DNA of 5,096 bases from Acidobacteriota bacterium (lineage in GTDB: Bacteria; Acidobacteriota; Terriglobia; Bryobacterales; JACQDG01). The notes beneath the pieces were generated by a model, which saw only the letters and a list, made by a program, of their open reading frames with translations, was not told the origin of the DNA and did not search any database. The stretch spans positions 1-5,096 of the forward strand of contig JACQDG010000481.1 in NCBI GenBank assembly GCA_016201185.1, written 5' to 3'. A program made the translations under genes and the position numbers. This document shows, in pieces, positions 4,861 through 5,096 of the stretch (positions are counted from its first letter, which is position 1; each line of letters opens with the position of its first letter).

Positions 4861-5096
4861 GAGCGTGGCGCCACGCGCTCCGTGGTTTGGTGCTTTTGCG
4901 CCCTTGGTGGCATAAGGCCCGAAGCCTAGTAGGGCAGTCGCACAGGGGCTTGCCGCTCTTCGGACCCTGCTTTTTCGGGGGAAGGAGGAGGGCGGGACAG
5001 GCAGTTCCTTCGAAGGAATAAGCTGGATCCGAAGTGCGATGGCGCCGGTGACCGGCCGGGCACTGAACCCGACGCCGATTCACTCCTCCCGCTAGC
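4861..5096. other. Hairpin-rich intergenic stretch, no convincing gene
   Basis: No open frame here looks like a real protein; the one leftward frame (5083-4853) is arginine/proline-rich, lacks a ribosome binding site and runs into the repeat. The stretch is rich in inverted repeats: palindrome GCGTGGCGCCACGC (4863-4876); GGTGC-TTTT-GCGCC (4889-4901); AGGC-CCGAA-GCCT (4915-4927); palindrome TTCCTTCGAAGGAA (5005-5018) inside CAG/CTG; GCCGG-TGA-CCGGC (5044-5056) inside AGTGC/GCACT (5033-5064); and GGAGGAG (4984-4990) complementary to CTCCTCC (5083-5089). This could be a structured RNA or several regulatory hairpins. I recognise no known RNA family with confidence. Confidence 0.4.
4943..4975 (+). 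terminator. Possible rho-independent terminator (plus strand)
   Basis: CAGGG (4943-4947) pairs with CCCTG (4965-4969). Inside it CCG (4953-4955) pairs with CGG (4961-4963) around CTCTT. One C and then TTTTT (4971-4975) follow. The stem has an asymmetric internal loop and the T run is short, so strength is uncertain. No intact plus-strand gene lies just upstream in the window, so it would end either a small RNA from about 4861 or read-through transcription. Confidence 0.4.

Noticed and set aside
5040..5080. tRNA-like T-arm (CGGG-TTCAGTG-CCCG on the minus strand)
   Set aside because: The loop does not fit the TTCRA consensus and no acceptor stem, D-arm or anticodon arm can be placed around it.
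4853..5083. 76-codon minus-strand frame from GTG at 5083
   Set aside because: Basic, low-complexity product, no ribosome binding site, and it overlaps the hairpin-rich region and the repeat end.

Overview
This is a GC-rich bacterial window with short intergenic gaps and TTG/GTG as well as ATG starts. The gene mix (a DUF5117-type secreted metalloprotease, an HGSNAT/DUF5009-like membrane acyltransferase end, a Dph6-like ATPase and a PIN/AbrB pair) would fit an Acidobacteriota-like soil bacterium. That placement is inference from gene content only; no marker gene is present.

Layout. Positions 1-185 are the 3' end of a membrane protein gene. After 9 bp comes a Dph6-like N-type ATP pyrophosphatase gene (195-869, +). 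It converges, with 5 bp between the stop codons, on a type II toxin-antitoxin operon read leftward (PIN toxin 875-1273, AbrB/SpoVT-fold antitoxin 1277-1567). A palindromic operator candidate lies just upstream of the antitoxin. Positions 1568-1916 hold no intact gene. The large gene is a secreted zinc metalloprotease on the minus strand (1917-4604, 895 aa). Positions 4656-4860 consist of gene remnants, and 4861-5096 is a hairpin-rich stretch without a convincing gene.

The notable structure is a broken tandem duplication. The segment from 134 to 1770 (end of the membrane gene, Dph6-like gene, toxin-antitoxin pair and its upstream region) reappears in the same order and orientation from 1771 to 4860, as four short near-identical blocks. 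These are the last codons of the membrane gene (1771-1835), the start of the Dph6-like gene (4656-4681), the Dph6-like stop plus toxin 3' end (4700-4750), and the region upstream of the antitoxin (4758-4860). In the second copy the bodies of the Dph6-like and toxin-antitoxin genes are gone. The protease gene sits exactly between the membrane-gene stop and the Dph6-like start, flanked on both sides by GAGCGCCT. The simplest reading is tandem duplication, then decay of the second copy and insertion of a single-gene cargo without a transposase. An assembly chimera of two related strains is the main alternative.

Working together: the membrane protein and Dph6-like genes are probably co-transcribed, and the toxin-antitoxin pair is a self-regulated unit. 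The protease has no visible functional link to them and appears to be a later arrival.
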